Shown: positions 34,256-43,202, counted from the first letter of the stretch. The stretch: DNA of 64,000 bases from CBDCWA01 sp965223255 (GCA_965223255.1 CBDCWA010000004.1:124001-188000); one strand, 5' to 3'. The notes: generated from the letters alone by a model not told the origin. Program-made: numbers and translations.

Positions 34256-35779
34256 TCAACTCTCCAATCGAAAAAATGCCTGACCCAAATTCCGCCCGAT
34301 CAAACTTACGACTTCTCGTTCAGAAAGGTCCGGTTTGGCGCGATAGCACTGAGATTTGACACGCCGTGCCAGCGCCGCATCGTTTTTCGCGAGATGCACA
34401 GCCGCCAATACCAACAACGGAATATAGGAGCGATGATCGCTCTGCGAACCGCGCTCAGCGGCCTCCAACGCCGCCTCTAAATTATTCTGCTGCATATACC
34501 CAAGCGCCAGCAACGAAGACCAGACCGCCAATCGACTGTCACGCGGGCTGATTTGAATACTTTTCTCAAGTGCCTCGATGGCCTCGCCGCTCCGGCGCAG
34601 AATGAGATAGGCAGAGCCAAGTGCCGCCCACGCTTGGCCATTGTGGCCGTTGATCTCTATCGCAGCTTTCAAGATCGGCACCGCACGCTCGGGCTGGCCG
34701 ACATCAGCAAGCGCACATCCAGCAACGCCCACAACATTGGAATCCCCGCTGTCAAGTTCAAGCGCCCGCTCCGCTTCGCCAATCGCTTCATCAACAACCG
34801 CTGGCGATTGGTCCAATGACCCAACCCGATGTCCAAGCCCAAGAATGATCGCCAAGTAGCCATGCGCCAGCGCCAAATCAGGCTCGCCATTGATTGCCCG
34901 CCGCAACAGGTCTGCGGCCTCACAGAATGTGTCTCGATGCCAGCCCTTCAAAGACAGCAAGCCCGTCGCCTGCAACACGAGCTGGCGCGGCGTCAATTCG
35001 CCGTCCGTCGCGCCGAGATCGCGAAACATAGCCCGCACCAGTTGGGCTTCAAGTTGTGGTAGAATTTCTAAGATCAGTTGGTCCAGCGCATTCGCCGCCG
35101 GCGCCTCAAAAGTCTGCGCCCATAGATGAAAACCATTCACCGTCTCGACCAGCTGCACATTGACACGTATGTTTTTTGAGACCGACTGCAAACTGCCGTC
35201 GAGAATATAGCGGGCGCCAAGTCGCTGACCGATGTCTTGCGGCGCTCTCACGTCGCCATCGATCGTTGCATTGGCAGTGCGTGCGACAATGTGAAGGAGT
35301 GGCACGCGCGTCAGCACTGTTCTGAGCGTACCCTCGAGCCCACGCGCGATAACGCCAAGCGCGCCCTCATCCCCCAATACATTAAACGGCAATACCGCAA
35401 CTGCCGGCAGATCGCATTCAATAGACGACCGTGGTGTCTCAACTCCCAAACCGGCAGGCACCTCAACGCCGTCAGTTGACACAGAGCCAACAAAGCTGAA
35501 GCCACGACCACGCACGGTCTTGATATATTCAGCCCCCGGAGCTGCCGTCGCCAGCACGCGTCGCGCCGACTTGATGCAGCTGGAAACCGTCGCATCCGAC
35601 ACGATCCGCCCCCGCCAAACCGATTCTATCAAATCGTCCCGCGATACGACTTGACCAGCCGTCTCAACAAAATACCGGATAAGATCGAACACCAACGGCT
35701 CGACATGGCAACGCTCGCCACCGGCCCGCAATTCGAATGTCTCGGTATCCAGTTCAAAACCGTCAAATCGATAAAGCAT
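34256..35779 (-). CDS. CadC-type winged-helix regulator with TPR repeats
   Basis: A 507-residue transcriptional regulator. Residues 1 to about 100 form an OmpR/CadC-type winged helix (FELDTETFELRAGGERCHVEPLVFDLIRYFVE, then VSRDDLIESVWRGRIVSDATVSSCIKSARRVL and YIKTVRGRGFSFVG). A TolB-like segment follows (VAVLPFNVLGDEGALGVIARGLEGTLRTVLTR and ARYILDGSLQ), then tetratricopeptide repeats from about residue 290 to the end. No membrane helix separates the parts, unlike CadC itself. This layout is common in Hyphomicrobiales regulators and some class III adenylate cyclases, but there is no cyclase domain. The start ATG at 35779 is chosen by the family start. It is divergent from a methyltransferase 233 bases away, its likeliest target. 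Confidence 0.82.
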   Translation of the reverse strand: MLYRFDGFELDTETFELRAGGERCHVEPLVFDLIRYFVETAGQVVSRDDLIESVWRGRIVSDATVSSCIKSARRVLATAAPGAEYIKTVRGRGFSFVGSVSTDGVEVPAGLGVETPRSSIECDLPAVAVLPFNVLGDEGALGVIARGLEGTLRTVLTRVPLLHIVARTANATIDGDVRAPQDIGQRLGARYILDGSLQSVSKNIRVNVQLVETVNGFHLWAQTFEAPAANALDQLILEILPQLEAQLVRAMFRDLGATDGELTPRQLVLQATGLLSLKGWHRDTFCEAADLLRRAINGEPDLALAHGYLAIILGLGHRVGSLDQSPAVVDEAIGEAERALELDSGDSNVVGVAGCALADVGQPERAVPILKAAIEINGHNGQAWAALGSAYLILRRSGEAIEALEKSIQISPRDSRLAVWSSLLALGYMQQNNLEAALEAAERGSQSDHRSYIPLLVLAAVHLAKNDAALARRVKSQCYRAKPDLSEREVVSLIGRNLGQAFFRLES

Positions 35780-36012
35780 TGCGCAACCACACAAAATTTT
35801 TCGCCCTAGCCTAGCCGAGTACCCCGCCCCAGACCAGCCGCGATGCAGAATTAGCCATATTACGCCGATCTCCCCGAAATCCCCCCGCCTTCCCCCCGAA
35901 ACCCTCAAGCAGACCGGGCCTCCTTGCGCCACAACAACCTTAAGACGGCACAACCACTTCGGCCGGTCTTACGCAAACCACCGGACAGAAAACATCGAAC
36001 GGGAGACCTACA

Positions 36013-36834
36013 ATGACAACTCGCCTCGAGGCCACGCCTGACTACACCGCCATCAAGCAAAAGCAAAACGCGGCCTGGTCATCCGGCGATTACGCAAAAA
36101 TCGGCACCACGCTGCAGATTGTTGGCGAACAACTCGCTGAAACCATGGATCTGGCAACCGACAGCGAGGTTCTCGATGTCGCCGCCGGTAACGGCAATGC
36201 GACGCTGGCGTTTGCCCGCCGCTGGTGCCAGGTCACCTCGACAGACTATGTCGGCACACTCTTGGCGCGCGGTCGCGATCGCGCCAATGCAGAAGCCCTC
36301 GGCGTGCACTTTCAAATTGCCGATGCCGAAGCCCTCCCCTTCACCGACAATGCCTTCGATGCAGTAGTGTCGACATTCGGTGTGATGTTCACACCCAACC
36401 AGGAGAAAGCGGCAAGCGAACTCGCTCGTGTCTGTCGTCCTGGTGGCAAAATCGGTCTTGCCAGTTGGACACCAGAGAGTTTTATCGGCGCATTGTTTCA
36501 GACATTGGGGCGCCACTTACCACCACCAGCCGGCATCAAATCGCCTGCGCTATGGGGCAAGCAGGATTGGCTTGAGCAACACTTCGCAAGCCCCGCACGC
36601 AGCATCCAGGTCGAATTGAGGGACTTCATCTTCCGCTATCGCTCGCCGGATCATTTCATATCGTTCTTCAAGGAATTCTATGGCCCCGTACACAAGGCCT
36701 TCTTGGCCCTTCCCCCGGAACAGGAAAGTGCACTTGAAGACGACCTAAGAGCTGCGATCGCACGCTTTAATACGGCAACCGACGGCAGCATGCGGGTACC
36801 AGGCCAATACGCCGAGGCGATTATTACGCTCTAG
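36013..36834 (+). CDS. SAM-dependent methyltransferase (class I)
   Basis: A 273-residue Rossmann-fold methyltransferase. Motif I is EVLDVAAGNGNATLAFAR at about residues 53-70. Motif II follows (GVHFQIADAEALPFTDNAFDAVVSTFGVMF, with the acidic Asp of QIADAE), then the RVCRPGGKIGLASWTPES post-motif typical of UbiE/Methyltransf_11 proteins. GGGAG upstream of the ATG is a good ribosome-binding site. The C-terminal half has a substrate lid with many aromatic residues (FRYRSPDHFISFFKEFYGP). Divergent from a CadC/TPR regulator and followed by a small gene. The substrate is unknown; a small metabolite or lipid is likely. Confidence 0.82.
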   Translation: MTTRLEATPDYTAIKQKQNAAWSSGDYAKIGTTLQIVGEQLAETMDLATDSEVLDVAAGNGNATLAFARRWCQVTSTDYVGTLLARGRDRANAEALGVHFQIADAEALPFTDNAFDAVVSTFGVMFTPNQEKAASELARVCRPGGKIGLASWTPESFIGALFQTLGRHLPPPAGIKSPALWGKQDWLEQHFASPARSIQVELRDFIFRYRSPDHFISFFKEFYGPVHKAFLALPPEQESALEDDLRAAIARFNTATDGSMRVPGQYAEAIITL

Positions 36835-36879
36835 ACCACCCCCCAGCCGACATATCAAAACACCCGAAAGGAACATGCT

Positions 36880-37098
36880 ATGGGACATGCAGCACAAATC
36901 TCAAATGCCACTAATTTCATTACACAAGACCAACGCCTGGCAACACCAACCGCAATCCACAAAGCGCAATCGAGCCCAACCACCTACGGCGGACTGCTCG
37001 AGGGCGTCGGCCCAGCACCCAGCGACATATCCCTGGCCTATTGCTGCCTGACGCCGCTGACCCGCCGTTTGATCGCGCTGCTCAGACGCAATCGCTGA
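36880..37098 (+). CDS. Small hypothetical protein (72 residues)
   Basis: A 72-residue open frame 45 bases after the methyltransferase, with AAGGA upstream. Another out-of-frame ATG lies six bases earlier. The protein is polar, Thr/Ala/Pro-rich, and ends in a CC motif and a basic helix (TRRLIALLRRNR). It may be a short co-transcribed protein. No family is recognised and it could be spurious. Confidence 0.35.
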   Translation: MGHAAQISNATNFITQDQRLATPTAIHKAQSSPTTYGGLLEGVGPAPSDISLAYCCLTPLTRRLIALLRRNR

Positions 37099-37131
37099 CC
37101 AATTTGTGCCCAATTGCAGTGATCATTTCTC

Positions 37132-37158
37132 AGAGGCCCGCACGATCAGCGGGCCTCT
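37132..37158. terminator. Terminator-like hairpin
   Basis: A perfect 10-bp stem, AGAGGCCCGC / GCGGGCCTCT, with a 7-base loop, lies 34 bases after the small gene. There is no T-run downstream, so it may terminate weakly or act as a 3' stabiliser. Confidence 0.55.
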
Positions 37159-37300
37159 CAGTCATTGGCGCCAATCGTAGTCCCGATTACAAACTTCTTT
37201 GCATGTGCGCGACCGGTCACTGAGCCCCACACGCTCTAGCCCCGAAGCCCACTTTCGCTTTAATAATCCGAAAGTTGCCAGACCCAACACCGAGCAGCCC

Positions 37301-38020
37301 ATGTCCATCGATTGGCTAATCGACCTAGCCCGGGAACACGCGCTTGATCTGACCGCCGGCGCCGTCGGCGGGCTTATCGGCGGTTCAGTCGTCGCCAGCA
37401 TGCGATATCTGGCAGGCTGGCGCCGTGCGAAACTAAACCTTGGCAGTGAGTTTCATATCGCAGCCACGCTTTATGTACCCGTCGAGACCGGCCAGGGCCA
37501 CGACAGGCGCCATCAGCTGGCCCAGGCCCACGGCAAGCAATTTATTCAAGAGCTTTACTTCCTGGGCCCGGAAATCGCATTGAGCGACTTCTTGACCAAT
37601 CCATACATTCTGAGCCGTGTTGAAGCAGCGATGAACGCTGCAAAGAATGAAGGGCTCCTCATCGGCGGCTTGGAGGAAGATTGCGAACGCCCATTATTGA
37701 AAAAGATTGCTGGCTACCATGCCACCATACCGGCCAGCGAGATCGTCACGTACTGCAAGCGCTTTTTGGGCCAAGATGTTCACGGCATGACCCACGGCAT
37801 TGCGCCACCGACTCATGAAAACTACCCAGGCTCGCCACACCGGCGCGTTTTGCGGGCGCTGTTTATTTCCGAGCACCAGCTTACCGACGGCCTACCACCG
37901 CTCGAACACGTTTTTTTTGAAAACGACCAACACCAGCACCGCTACCAAACGCTCGCGACACTCATCACGCTTTATCGCGACAACCCGGAACGTTTTGCGC
38001 GCTGCCACACCCGCTTCTGA
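37301..38020 (+). CDS. Hypothetical protein with one N-terminal membrane segment
   Basis: A 239-residue protein. A short N-terminal helix (MSIDWLIDLAREHALDL) leads to one Gly/Ala-rich hydrophobic segment at about residues 18-36 (LTAGAVGGLIGGSVVASM). A cytosolic domain of about 190 residues with many His and charged residues follows. I see no known motif; the HGIAPPTHENYPGSPHRRVLRALFI segment may be functional. The start at 37301 is the first ATG giving a plausible N terminus, but it lacks a good ribosome-binding site. It ends 30 bases before the convergent secreted-protein gene. Function unknown. Confidence 0.5.
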   Translation: MSIDWLIDLAREHALDLTAGAVGGLIGGSVVASMRYLAGWRRAKLNLGSEFHIAATLYVPVETGQGHDRRHQLAQAHGKQFIQELYFLGPEIALSDFLTNPYILSRVEAAMNAAKNEGLLIGGLEEDCERPLLKKIAGYHATIPASEIVTYCKRFLGQDVHGMTHGIAPPTHENYPGSPHRRVLRALFISEHQLTDGLPPLEHVFFENDQHQHRYQTLATLITLYRDNPERFARCHTRF

Positions 38021-38050
38021 ATTGCGCGCAGCGAAGACGCAGTTCGTCAG

Positions 38051-38437
38051 TTATTTGGAGATCTTCGCTGTACCAGACCGCCCATCATTGCGGTTCCAGC
38101 GTACGGTCTTTCGTCCCAGCCGGCGCATCGTATAACAATAGGAGCGCCCCTTCATCCACCTGGACCACCGTTGGCACAATCGATTGCCAATAATCCACCA
38201 GCGCCCTTTATCGGACTTGGAACCTGTAACCTGGGCGATCAACCCGCGCGCGGAGCCAAGCATTGTCCCATTGCGCCGGTATCTGATGGGCACCGCGCCA
38301 ACAGGCGTCGCCAGAAATACGGTGCGACCGGAAATCGCCTGACGCAAGTTTTTTCCCGCCATCGTGAGCGGCTCTGCATAAGCGACGGTTGTCGTCACCC
38401 ACAACGCACTCAAACAAATCAACAAATACCTTTTCAT
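38051..38437 (-). CDS. Secreted hypothetical protein (DUF995-like)
   Basis: A 128-residue protein with a clear Sec signal peptide (KRYLLICLSALWVTTTVAYA, cleavage before EPL). The mature part has the pattern GRTVFLATPVGAVPIRYRRNGTMLG, then WWIIGNRLCQRWSRWMKGRSYCY. This G-T / YR-NG / W-I-GNRLCxRW / CY layout resembles small alphaproteobacterial periplasmic proteins of the DUF995 type, with two Cys likely paired. GGGGAG precedes the ATG at 38437. Function unknown. Confidence 0.6.
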   Translation of the reverse strand: MKRYLLICLSALWVTTTVAYAEPLTMAGKNLRQAISGRTVFLATPVGAVPIRYRRNGTMLGSARGLIAQVTGSKSDKGRWWIIGNRLCQRWSRWMKGRSYCYTMRRLGRKTVRWNRNDGRSGTAKISK

Positions 38438-38666
38438 ATGCTCCCCGCTTGAACCGATCAACGGTCCACGCTCAAACTCATAGCGCTCGTGTCGCAAAGC
38501 GCCATTAACCTAATCAAACGGTCAACCAAACCAAAATCCGTCGATTAAAAATCCGCGGATATTCTATCTCTCAACCGTCCAAATGATCAACGGCACGTTG
38601 GAGAAAGCCCCAACCTTCTTAATAATTGGTAACAATAATCCGACGGCGGATCAACTGACAAAGGTG

Positions 38667-39032
38667 TCAGAATTCACGCTTTACCCGCCCTTTAACCGTC
38701 AGTTCGCCAGGTGTTGATTCATCCAGCTCAAGACCCTTGCGCCCCGGCTCGCTTGCCCCGTAGAGCAATTCCAGTCCAAAATCCATTTTGGGTATGGTCC
38801 CAATCACCCCGAGCCCCGGGATCCGCACTTCCGTGCGCGAACCGGACTTGCTGCCGGGAGGATTAGGTGTCGTAAGCTCCAGCCCCTGACCGGGCTCACC
38901 TGGCTTGGAGGCGGTAGGCACGTCGGCGGGCTTCTGGCCCCCCGTCGCATCCTTATTGGATTCAAACGCGCCGGCCATTGAGGCACCGAGTACCAACGAT
39001 ACTCCAGCGTAAAAAAGCTTACGAGCTGACAT
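38667..39032 (-). CDS. Secreted hypothetical protein, Pro/Gly/Lys-rich
   Basis: A 121-residue protein with a Sec signal peptide (LFYAGVSLVLGASMAGA, cleavage before FES). The mature part is low-complexity, rich in Pro, Gly, Lys and Glu, with an ordered-looking stretch RIPGLGVIGTIPKMDFGLELLYG. No family recognised, and no strong ribosome-binding site. It may be a small periplasmic or outer-membrane-associated protein. Confidence 0.5.
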   Translation of the reverse strand: MSARKLFYAGVSLVLGASMAGAFESNKDATGGQKPADVPTASKPGEPGQGLELTTPNPPGSKSGSRTEVRIPGLGVIGTIPKMDFGLELLYGASEPGRKGLELDESTPGELTVKGRVKREF

Positions 39033-39231
39033 AGGATTTCAAGGCCTCTGACGTGACATGCGCATAACGGTTAAATTGCGCAGATTATACAGGGTTTCAA
39101 GATGCAATCGTCTTGGTTAACGATGCGTGAAGAACTTCTCAAATTGAGTGTTGTATTTCCGTCAACTAAACGATGTTTATCCAGTAGAACTTGGGGGAAT
39201 TGAACGCTGGCGATCATATTTGCCAAAGAAA

Positions 39232-39255
39232 ACGGGCCGCACCGAGGCGGCCCGT
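39232..39255 (-). terminator. Rho-independent terminator of porin 1
   Basis: Stem ACGGGCCGC / GCGGCCCGT with a 6-base loop. Read on the minus strand it is followed by TTTTCTTT. It lies 28 bases past the porin 1 stop. Confidence 0.85.
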
Positions 39256-39282
39256 CGAATTTTGTCTAGGTGTTGCTTCAGA

Positions 39283-40569
39283 TCAGAAGCGGATCTTTGC
39301 ACCCATGATGACCGCGCTGAAGTCTTCGGTATCGATACTGCCGGCCAGATCATTTACGTCGACCTCAACATTGTAGTAGGCCAAGTAAACATCCATCGCA
39401 GCGGCTGAGATTTGCTGGTTAATACCAATCGACCAAGTCTGATTTGCAAGGCTGGTACAATAACCGTCCCCATCTGGGTCAAGAGCAACTGGACCGACGG
39501 CACAACTCGCGACTACATCTTCACCACGATTGTTTTCACTTTCGTAGTAGGTCGCGTAAATGGTGGTCTTACCAAGCGCGAAGAATTTGCGCTCCATACC
39601 AAACGTGACCACCCAATGGTGCTCTTTATCATCAACCGCCGCAGCGTTCCGGTTGTTGTCATGGACTTCACCATAACCCGCAGAAACGAAGAGACCGGTC
39701 GGAACGTGCATGACGCTGGCACCTATGCCCCAGGCCTCGCAGTCCGCGGATCCCGCAATAGCGGTACAACCGTCTTCCTGGTCCGGATCGTTATGCCAAC
39801 CATAGGCAACACCGGCAGCAAACCGGATGCCGTTGAATTCATTGGCATAGCGCAGAGCTACTGACCAATAGTCATCATCGGCATAGGTCGACGAGAACGT
39901 AAACCCGGCAAACGTCGGCGAGTCGTAACGAATACCATTCTTACGAACCGAAGATGGTGGGTTATACGACCATGGCGCCACCGTATCATCAAAAGTGATA
40001 CCAGCAAGTTGTGCGCCACCTGCTGCCCGAACAACAAAACGATCGTTAAAATCATCGAACCGCGGCGCGTTCACACGAGCAAGATTGATCGTAGTGATAC
40101 CAGAGTCAGCGGTTGATTCACGACCGACCGTAAGCCGACCGTAAGTTTTCGATTGAACATACCAGCTGGCCTTGCGCATATCGATCAATTGATCAACGTT
40201 GGCAACATCATCTGCATCCCACCGGTCAGAACGGTGTGTTCTGATGCCGATTTCGATCTTATAACCGGCAGACCATCCGCCGCCGATGTTAGCTTTGCCT
40301 TTGAAACCGAAACGCGTCCGGCTGTCGTCATTGGTACCTTGATACCAGTTGGTCTCAACACCATCGTCCCACCACATCATCATCTCATTGACATGACCGT
40401 AAACGGTGAGCGAAACGCGACGGTTGCCCTTACGGGCAGCAGTGGCCTCGAGTTCCGCAACGCGTTCCTCGAGGTCGGTGCAACAGTTGCCCCCCAAATC
40501 GGCAGCTTGTGCCGACGTGGCGAACAGACCTGCTGCGGCCAGGATGGCCAAGCGACTGGTCGTCTTCAT
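39283..40569 (-). CDS. Outer-membrane porin (Porin_2 family), paralogue 1
   Basis: A 428-residue porin of the Hyphomicrobiales type. It has a signal peptide (KTTSRLAILAAAGLFATSAQA), then DLGGNCCTDLEERVAELEATAARKGNR, the short coiled segment with a Cys pair found at the N terminus of this family. A 16-strand-like barrel ends in the terminal Phe motif GAKIRF for outer-membrane assembly. GGGGGA sits five bases before the ATG at 40569. It forms general diffusion channels for small hydrophilic solutes. A close paralogue is encoded at 43203-44477 on the same strand, with a response regulator and the Arg/Tyr-repeat gene between them. A terminator follows. Confidence 0.92.
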   Translation of the reverse strand: MKTTSRLAILAAAGLFATSAQAADLGGNCCTDLEERVAELEATAARKGNRRVSLTVYGHVNEMMMWWDDGVETNWYQGTNDDSRTRFGFKGKANIGGGWSAGYKIEIGIRTHRSDRWDADDVANVDQLIDMRKASWYVQSKTYGRLTVGRESTADSGITTINLARVNAPRFDDFNDRFVVRAAGGAQLAGITFDDTVAPWSYNPPSSVRKNGIRYDSPTFAGFTFSSTYADDDYWSVALRYANEFNGIRFAAGVAYGWHNDPDQEDGCTAIAGSADCEAWGIGASVMHVPTGLFVSAGYGEVHDNNRNAAAVDDKEHHWVVTFGMERKFFALGKTTIYATYYESENNRGEDVVASCAVGPVALDPDGDGYCTSLANQTWSIGINQQISAAAMDVYLAYYNVEVDVNDLAGSIDTEDFSAVIMGAKIRF

Positions 40570-41328
40570 CAGTCCCCCAATCATAATGTTTCTCCAGACT
40601 GTCTTCGTTAAAGTGCAGGAAGCAGCACGCGCTGCCCGGCTGACAGACCGAGTTCGGCACGATGAATCGCACAGGCTTAAGCGCGCGTGGATTCGACCGA
40701 ACGCGGACTTAACGCTGAAACAACTTTTGACGCTGACTAACTGTGCGGCTGATACAAAGCCCGCCGGGCTTGCTTCCTGCTCGGCGTGGATGTGATTAGA
40801 GTCTTCTGACCATCCAAAGGACTGTGAGAGGTCCCCGCCGCACGACTGACTATGGGTAGTGGTTACGAAAGCTTCCGGGCCTGTGCAAATAGAAGCTGCA
40901 AGTTTTGACCAGTATTTGCCCCCCAGTGTTGCTCAGGCGTAACGTCATAGGCATCAATACATACGTTATACTACGTATTTTCGGGTCCAAATCGTTAAAA
41001 ATACCTTATCAAAGCGTGCGCCAACCCCATCGGCAACACCCAAAAATACTGAGTCTGATTCTTCTCGATTCGATGCCGGCAAAACGCCAGTCAGTAAGAC
41101 CTGCGGACCGACACCCACAACAGTCCTCTGGCGGCACGATCAAAACATATCCACTCGCCATCAATCGAGATATCGAGGTAGCAAAAATACGGGTTTGCCC
41201 CTAATAAAATCCGAGATATACCGCAGTTCAAGCGACGTGTTCGTTCGCCGAATTTTTGCAGCCCGGACCAGCGTTGAACGGCCGCCAGGCCGATGAGTTT
41301 CTGGCGAACGCGACCATCAGGCCAAACC
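40570..41328. other. Long intergenic region upstream of porin 1
   Basis: About 760 bases between the divergent porin 1 and response-regulator genes, the longest gene-free stretch of the window. Open frames here are shadows or unsupported. A long leader or a small regulatory RNA for the porin is possible, but I see no terminator hairpin or conserved motif to support one. Confidence 0.4.
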
Positions 41329-41937
41329 ATGCACACAATATCAATAGTTGAGGACGACCCGGCGGACCTGGATGCCCTGCGCCTGGTCCTGATCGCCAAC
41401 GGCTATGACGTCGACCTGCACCGCGCCGCCCAGACTTTGTTGGACTCGAGCGGCGAGACGAGCTGTGTCATCACCGATCTCAGGCTCACCGGCATCGGCG
41501 GCCTAGAATTGATCGAAACGCTTCGGGAGAGAGCAGATCCACGCCCTGTCATCATCGTCAGCGGTGCGGTCAATATTGAACTGGCTGTGGCAGCTATGAA
41601 AGCCGGCGCGATTGACGTGCTTGAAAAACCAGTCGCGAGCCAAAAGCTATTGGACAATGTCGCCCACGCCGTGTCCTTGTATGAAGATCGCCTGCAACGT
41701 CGCAAGGAAATCGAGGCCTTGCAACAGCGCTTCGATAGCCTGACCAAACGTCAACAGGAGACGATGCACTTGCTGGTGGATGGCCTTACCAACAAGGACA
41801 TCGCCAGTCGGCTGGGGATTAGTCCGCGCACGGTCGAGATCTATCGGGCCTGGGTCCTGAGCAAGATGCACGCAGATTCGCTCGTTGACCTCGTCAAGAT
41901 GAGCTTGAAGCTGCGGCGGAACCGGGCATTTTTTTGA
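41329..41937 (+). CDS. FixJ/NarL-type two-component response regulator (orphan)
   Basis: A 202-residue response regulator. The receiver domain has the acidic pair in VEDD (residues 8-10), phosphoacceptor Asp50 in CVITDLRL, Ser/Thr in IIVSGA and Lys98 in VLEKPV. The C-terminal LuxR-type HTH is LTKRQQETMHLLVDGLTNKDIASRLGISPRTVEIYRA. The start ATG at 41329 is placed at the first receiver strand; the open frame upstream adds 12 residues without support. No histidine kinase is nearby. Because it lies between two porin genes and reads away from porin 1, it may regulate envelope genes, but that is inference. Confidence 0.88.
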   Translation: MHTISIVEDDPADLDALRLVLIANGYDVDLHRAAQTLLDSSGETSCVITDLRLTGIGGLELIETLRERADPRPVIIVSGAVNIELAVAAMKAGAIDVLEKPVASQKLLDNVAHAVSLYEDRLQRRKEIEALQQRFDSLTKRQQETMHLLVDGLTNKDIASRLGISPRTVEIYRAWVLSKMHADSLVDLVKMSLKLRRNRAFF

Positions 41938-42130
41938 CGCTAACCAAGCGTCCCTCAAGCCGAGAAAACATTGCACGATTGCCGCAACCGTAACCCCAAT
42001 GACGTTGACTCACGTGCGGATCGTCCCGGCTTCGATGATGTCTTAGTCAGTCCAGAGTTGCTGCGCAACATCGGACTGAGGGGCGACTTAGAAGCGCAGC
42101 TGCTCCAGACTCCAGCCATGATGACATTAA
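41938..42130. other. 3' region of the response-regulator transcript
   Basis: About 190 bases between the response-regulator stop and a strong terminator. No gene is recognisable. It could be a long 3' untranslated region or contain a small RNA ending at the 42131 hairpin. Confidence 0.3.
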
Positions 42131-42170
42131 GGCACTTTCCGAAACCAGAATTTCGGAAAGTGCCAGAGTT
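42131..42170 (+). terminator. Strong Rho-independent terminator (14-bp stem)
   Basis: A perfect 14-bp stem, GGCACTTTCCGAAA / TTTCGGAAAGTGCC, with a 6-base loop, is followed by AGAGTTTTCTT. It faces rightward, 194 bases after the response-regulator stop and before the convergent Arg/Tyr-repeat gene. Confidence 0.85.
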
Positions 42171-42245
42171 TTCTTGCCGACATGCTCAGTCGGTCTAATA
42201 CCACGGCCAATGATTACCGGCCGTTTGCGAGACAGCACTTAATGA

Positions 42246-42800
42246 TCAATTGTCAGCCGGGCCGCCATCCCTATGATCATAACCAGGGCCGCCGGCGCCG
42301 CGACCATAACTGCGGCGATACCTGCGGCGATAGATCCGACGATAGCCACGACGATACCTGCGATACCGACGGTAGAACCGACGATAGCCACGACGATACC
42401 TGCGATAACGACGGTAGATACGACGATAGCCACGGCGATACCTGCGGTAGCCACGACGATAGATCCGACGATAGCCACGACGGTACCGACGATAGCGCCT
42501 GTATTGGGCAACCTGATCCAAATCGTCACCGTCTACAAACGCTTCTTCGCGTGCCTCTTCGGAGATCGCGTCAATGTCCGGATCACTTGATCCAAGCATA
42601 ACTTCTTTGTCTGGGCCGAGGCTTGCCTCTGCTCTACCGGCGAGGCTCGCGGCAGCGCCGAAACCAAGTCCGAGTACGGCAATCTTATCAAGGAACTGTC
42701 TACGCGAGACCCGTCCCTTGTTCAAATCTTCCTGGAGTTGATCAAGTTCGGGCTGCTGGCCCTCATGTTCGGGCTTTATGCCCTCGTGCTCATCACTCAT
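42246..42800 (-). CDS. Tat-exported Arg/Tyr-repeat protein of unknown function
   Basis: A 184-residue protein with three parts. First is a polar acidic start followed by a twin-arginine signal (SRRQFLDK at residues 32-39, hydrophobic AVLGLGFGAAASLAG, then AEA). Second is an acidic segment (about residues 73-97, DPDIDAISEEAREEAF and on). Third is a 66-residue tract (about 100-165) made of YRR units broken by G, I or F, with roughly 37 Arg and 19 Tyr, ending in a Gly/Asp tail. GGAGG six bases before the ATG is a strong ribosome-binding site, so translation is well supported. I recognise no characterised family. The acidic-then-basic layout resembles secreted precursors such as modified peptides, or a nucleic-acid, LPS or polyanion binder. 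No maturation enzyme is adjacent. Confidence 0.8.
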   Translation of the reverse strand: MSDEHEGIKPEHEGQQPELDQLQEDLNKGRVSRRQFLDKIAVLGLGFGAAASLAGRAEASLGPDKEVMLGSSDPDIDAISEEAREEAFVDGDDLDQVAQYRRYRRYRRGYRRIYRRGYRRYRRGYRRIYRRYRRYRRGYRRFYRRYRRYRRGYRRIYRRRYRRSYGRGAGGPGYDHRDGGPADN

Positions 42801-43148
42801 TTATCGCCTCCAAAAACCATAATGGAAAAGTCGAAAGTTACAGACGAGACCCTTGGCCTGATCGTTCCGAAGTCGCGGATCAAGACCACAAGGCCACCGC
42901 AGCAGCTAGTTCAAAAATCTACGCATCCGTAAGCTCCTTGCTGCGGGTGATCCACTCAATCCCACAGACATGTAACCACGTCGGGTCGGTAGGCGTCAAA
43001 CGTTGAATAGAAAAGCTAAGGGAGCATATTTTGCGAACCTATTATTCTGTATTGGGGCACAACTGCAAAGGGCCGAAAAGCAGATCAGTCAACCCCCCCC
43101 ATCCTATACCAATGGTTCAAATTCTCGGATCAGCTCCATGAAACAAAA
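42801..43148. other. Intergenic region between the Arg/Tyr-repeat gene and porin 2
   Basis: About 350 bases upstream of the Arg/Tyr-repeat gene and downstream of porin 2. It must hold the Arg/Tyr gene promoter. No clear -35/-10, small gene or motif was seen; a run of eight C lies near 43093. Confidence 0.35.
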
Positions 43149-43170
43149 CGAGCCGCCCGAAGGCGGCTCG
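43149..43170 (-). terminator. Rho-independent terminator of porin 2
   Basis: A 9-bp stem, CGAGCCGCC / GGCGGCTCG, closed by a CGAA loop; on the minus strand it is followed by TTTTGTTT. It lies 33 bases past the porin 2 stop. Confidence 0.87.
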
Positions 43171-43202
43171 CTCTTACCTATATTGCTGTCGTCGGCTTGA
43201 GA

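Noticed and set aside
42203..42224. Inverted repeat ACGGCC/GGCCGT just downstream of the Arg/Tyr-repeat gene as its terminator.
   Set aside because: The stem is only 6 bp with a 10-base loop and no T-run on the minus strand.
42273..42601. Plus-strand frames rich in Asp/Ser/His or Thr/Ile opposite the Arg/Tyr-repeat gene.
   Set aside because: They are antisense shadows of the YRR codon repeats. Only the minus-strand gene has a strong ribosome-binding site and a Tat signal.
43100..43140. T-loop-like sequence (GGTTCAAATTC) near 43113 suggesting a tRNA.
   Set aside because: No matching acceptor, D-stem or anticodon stem can be built around it.
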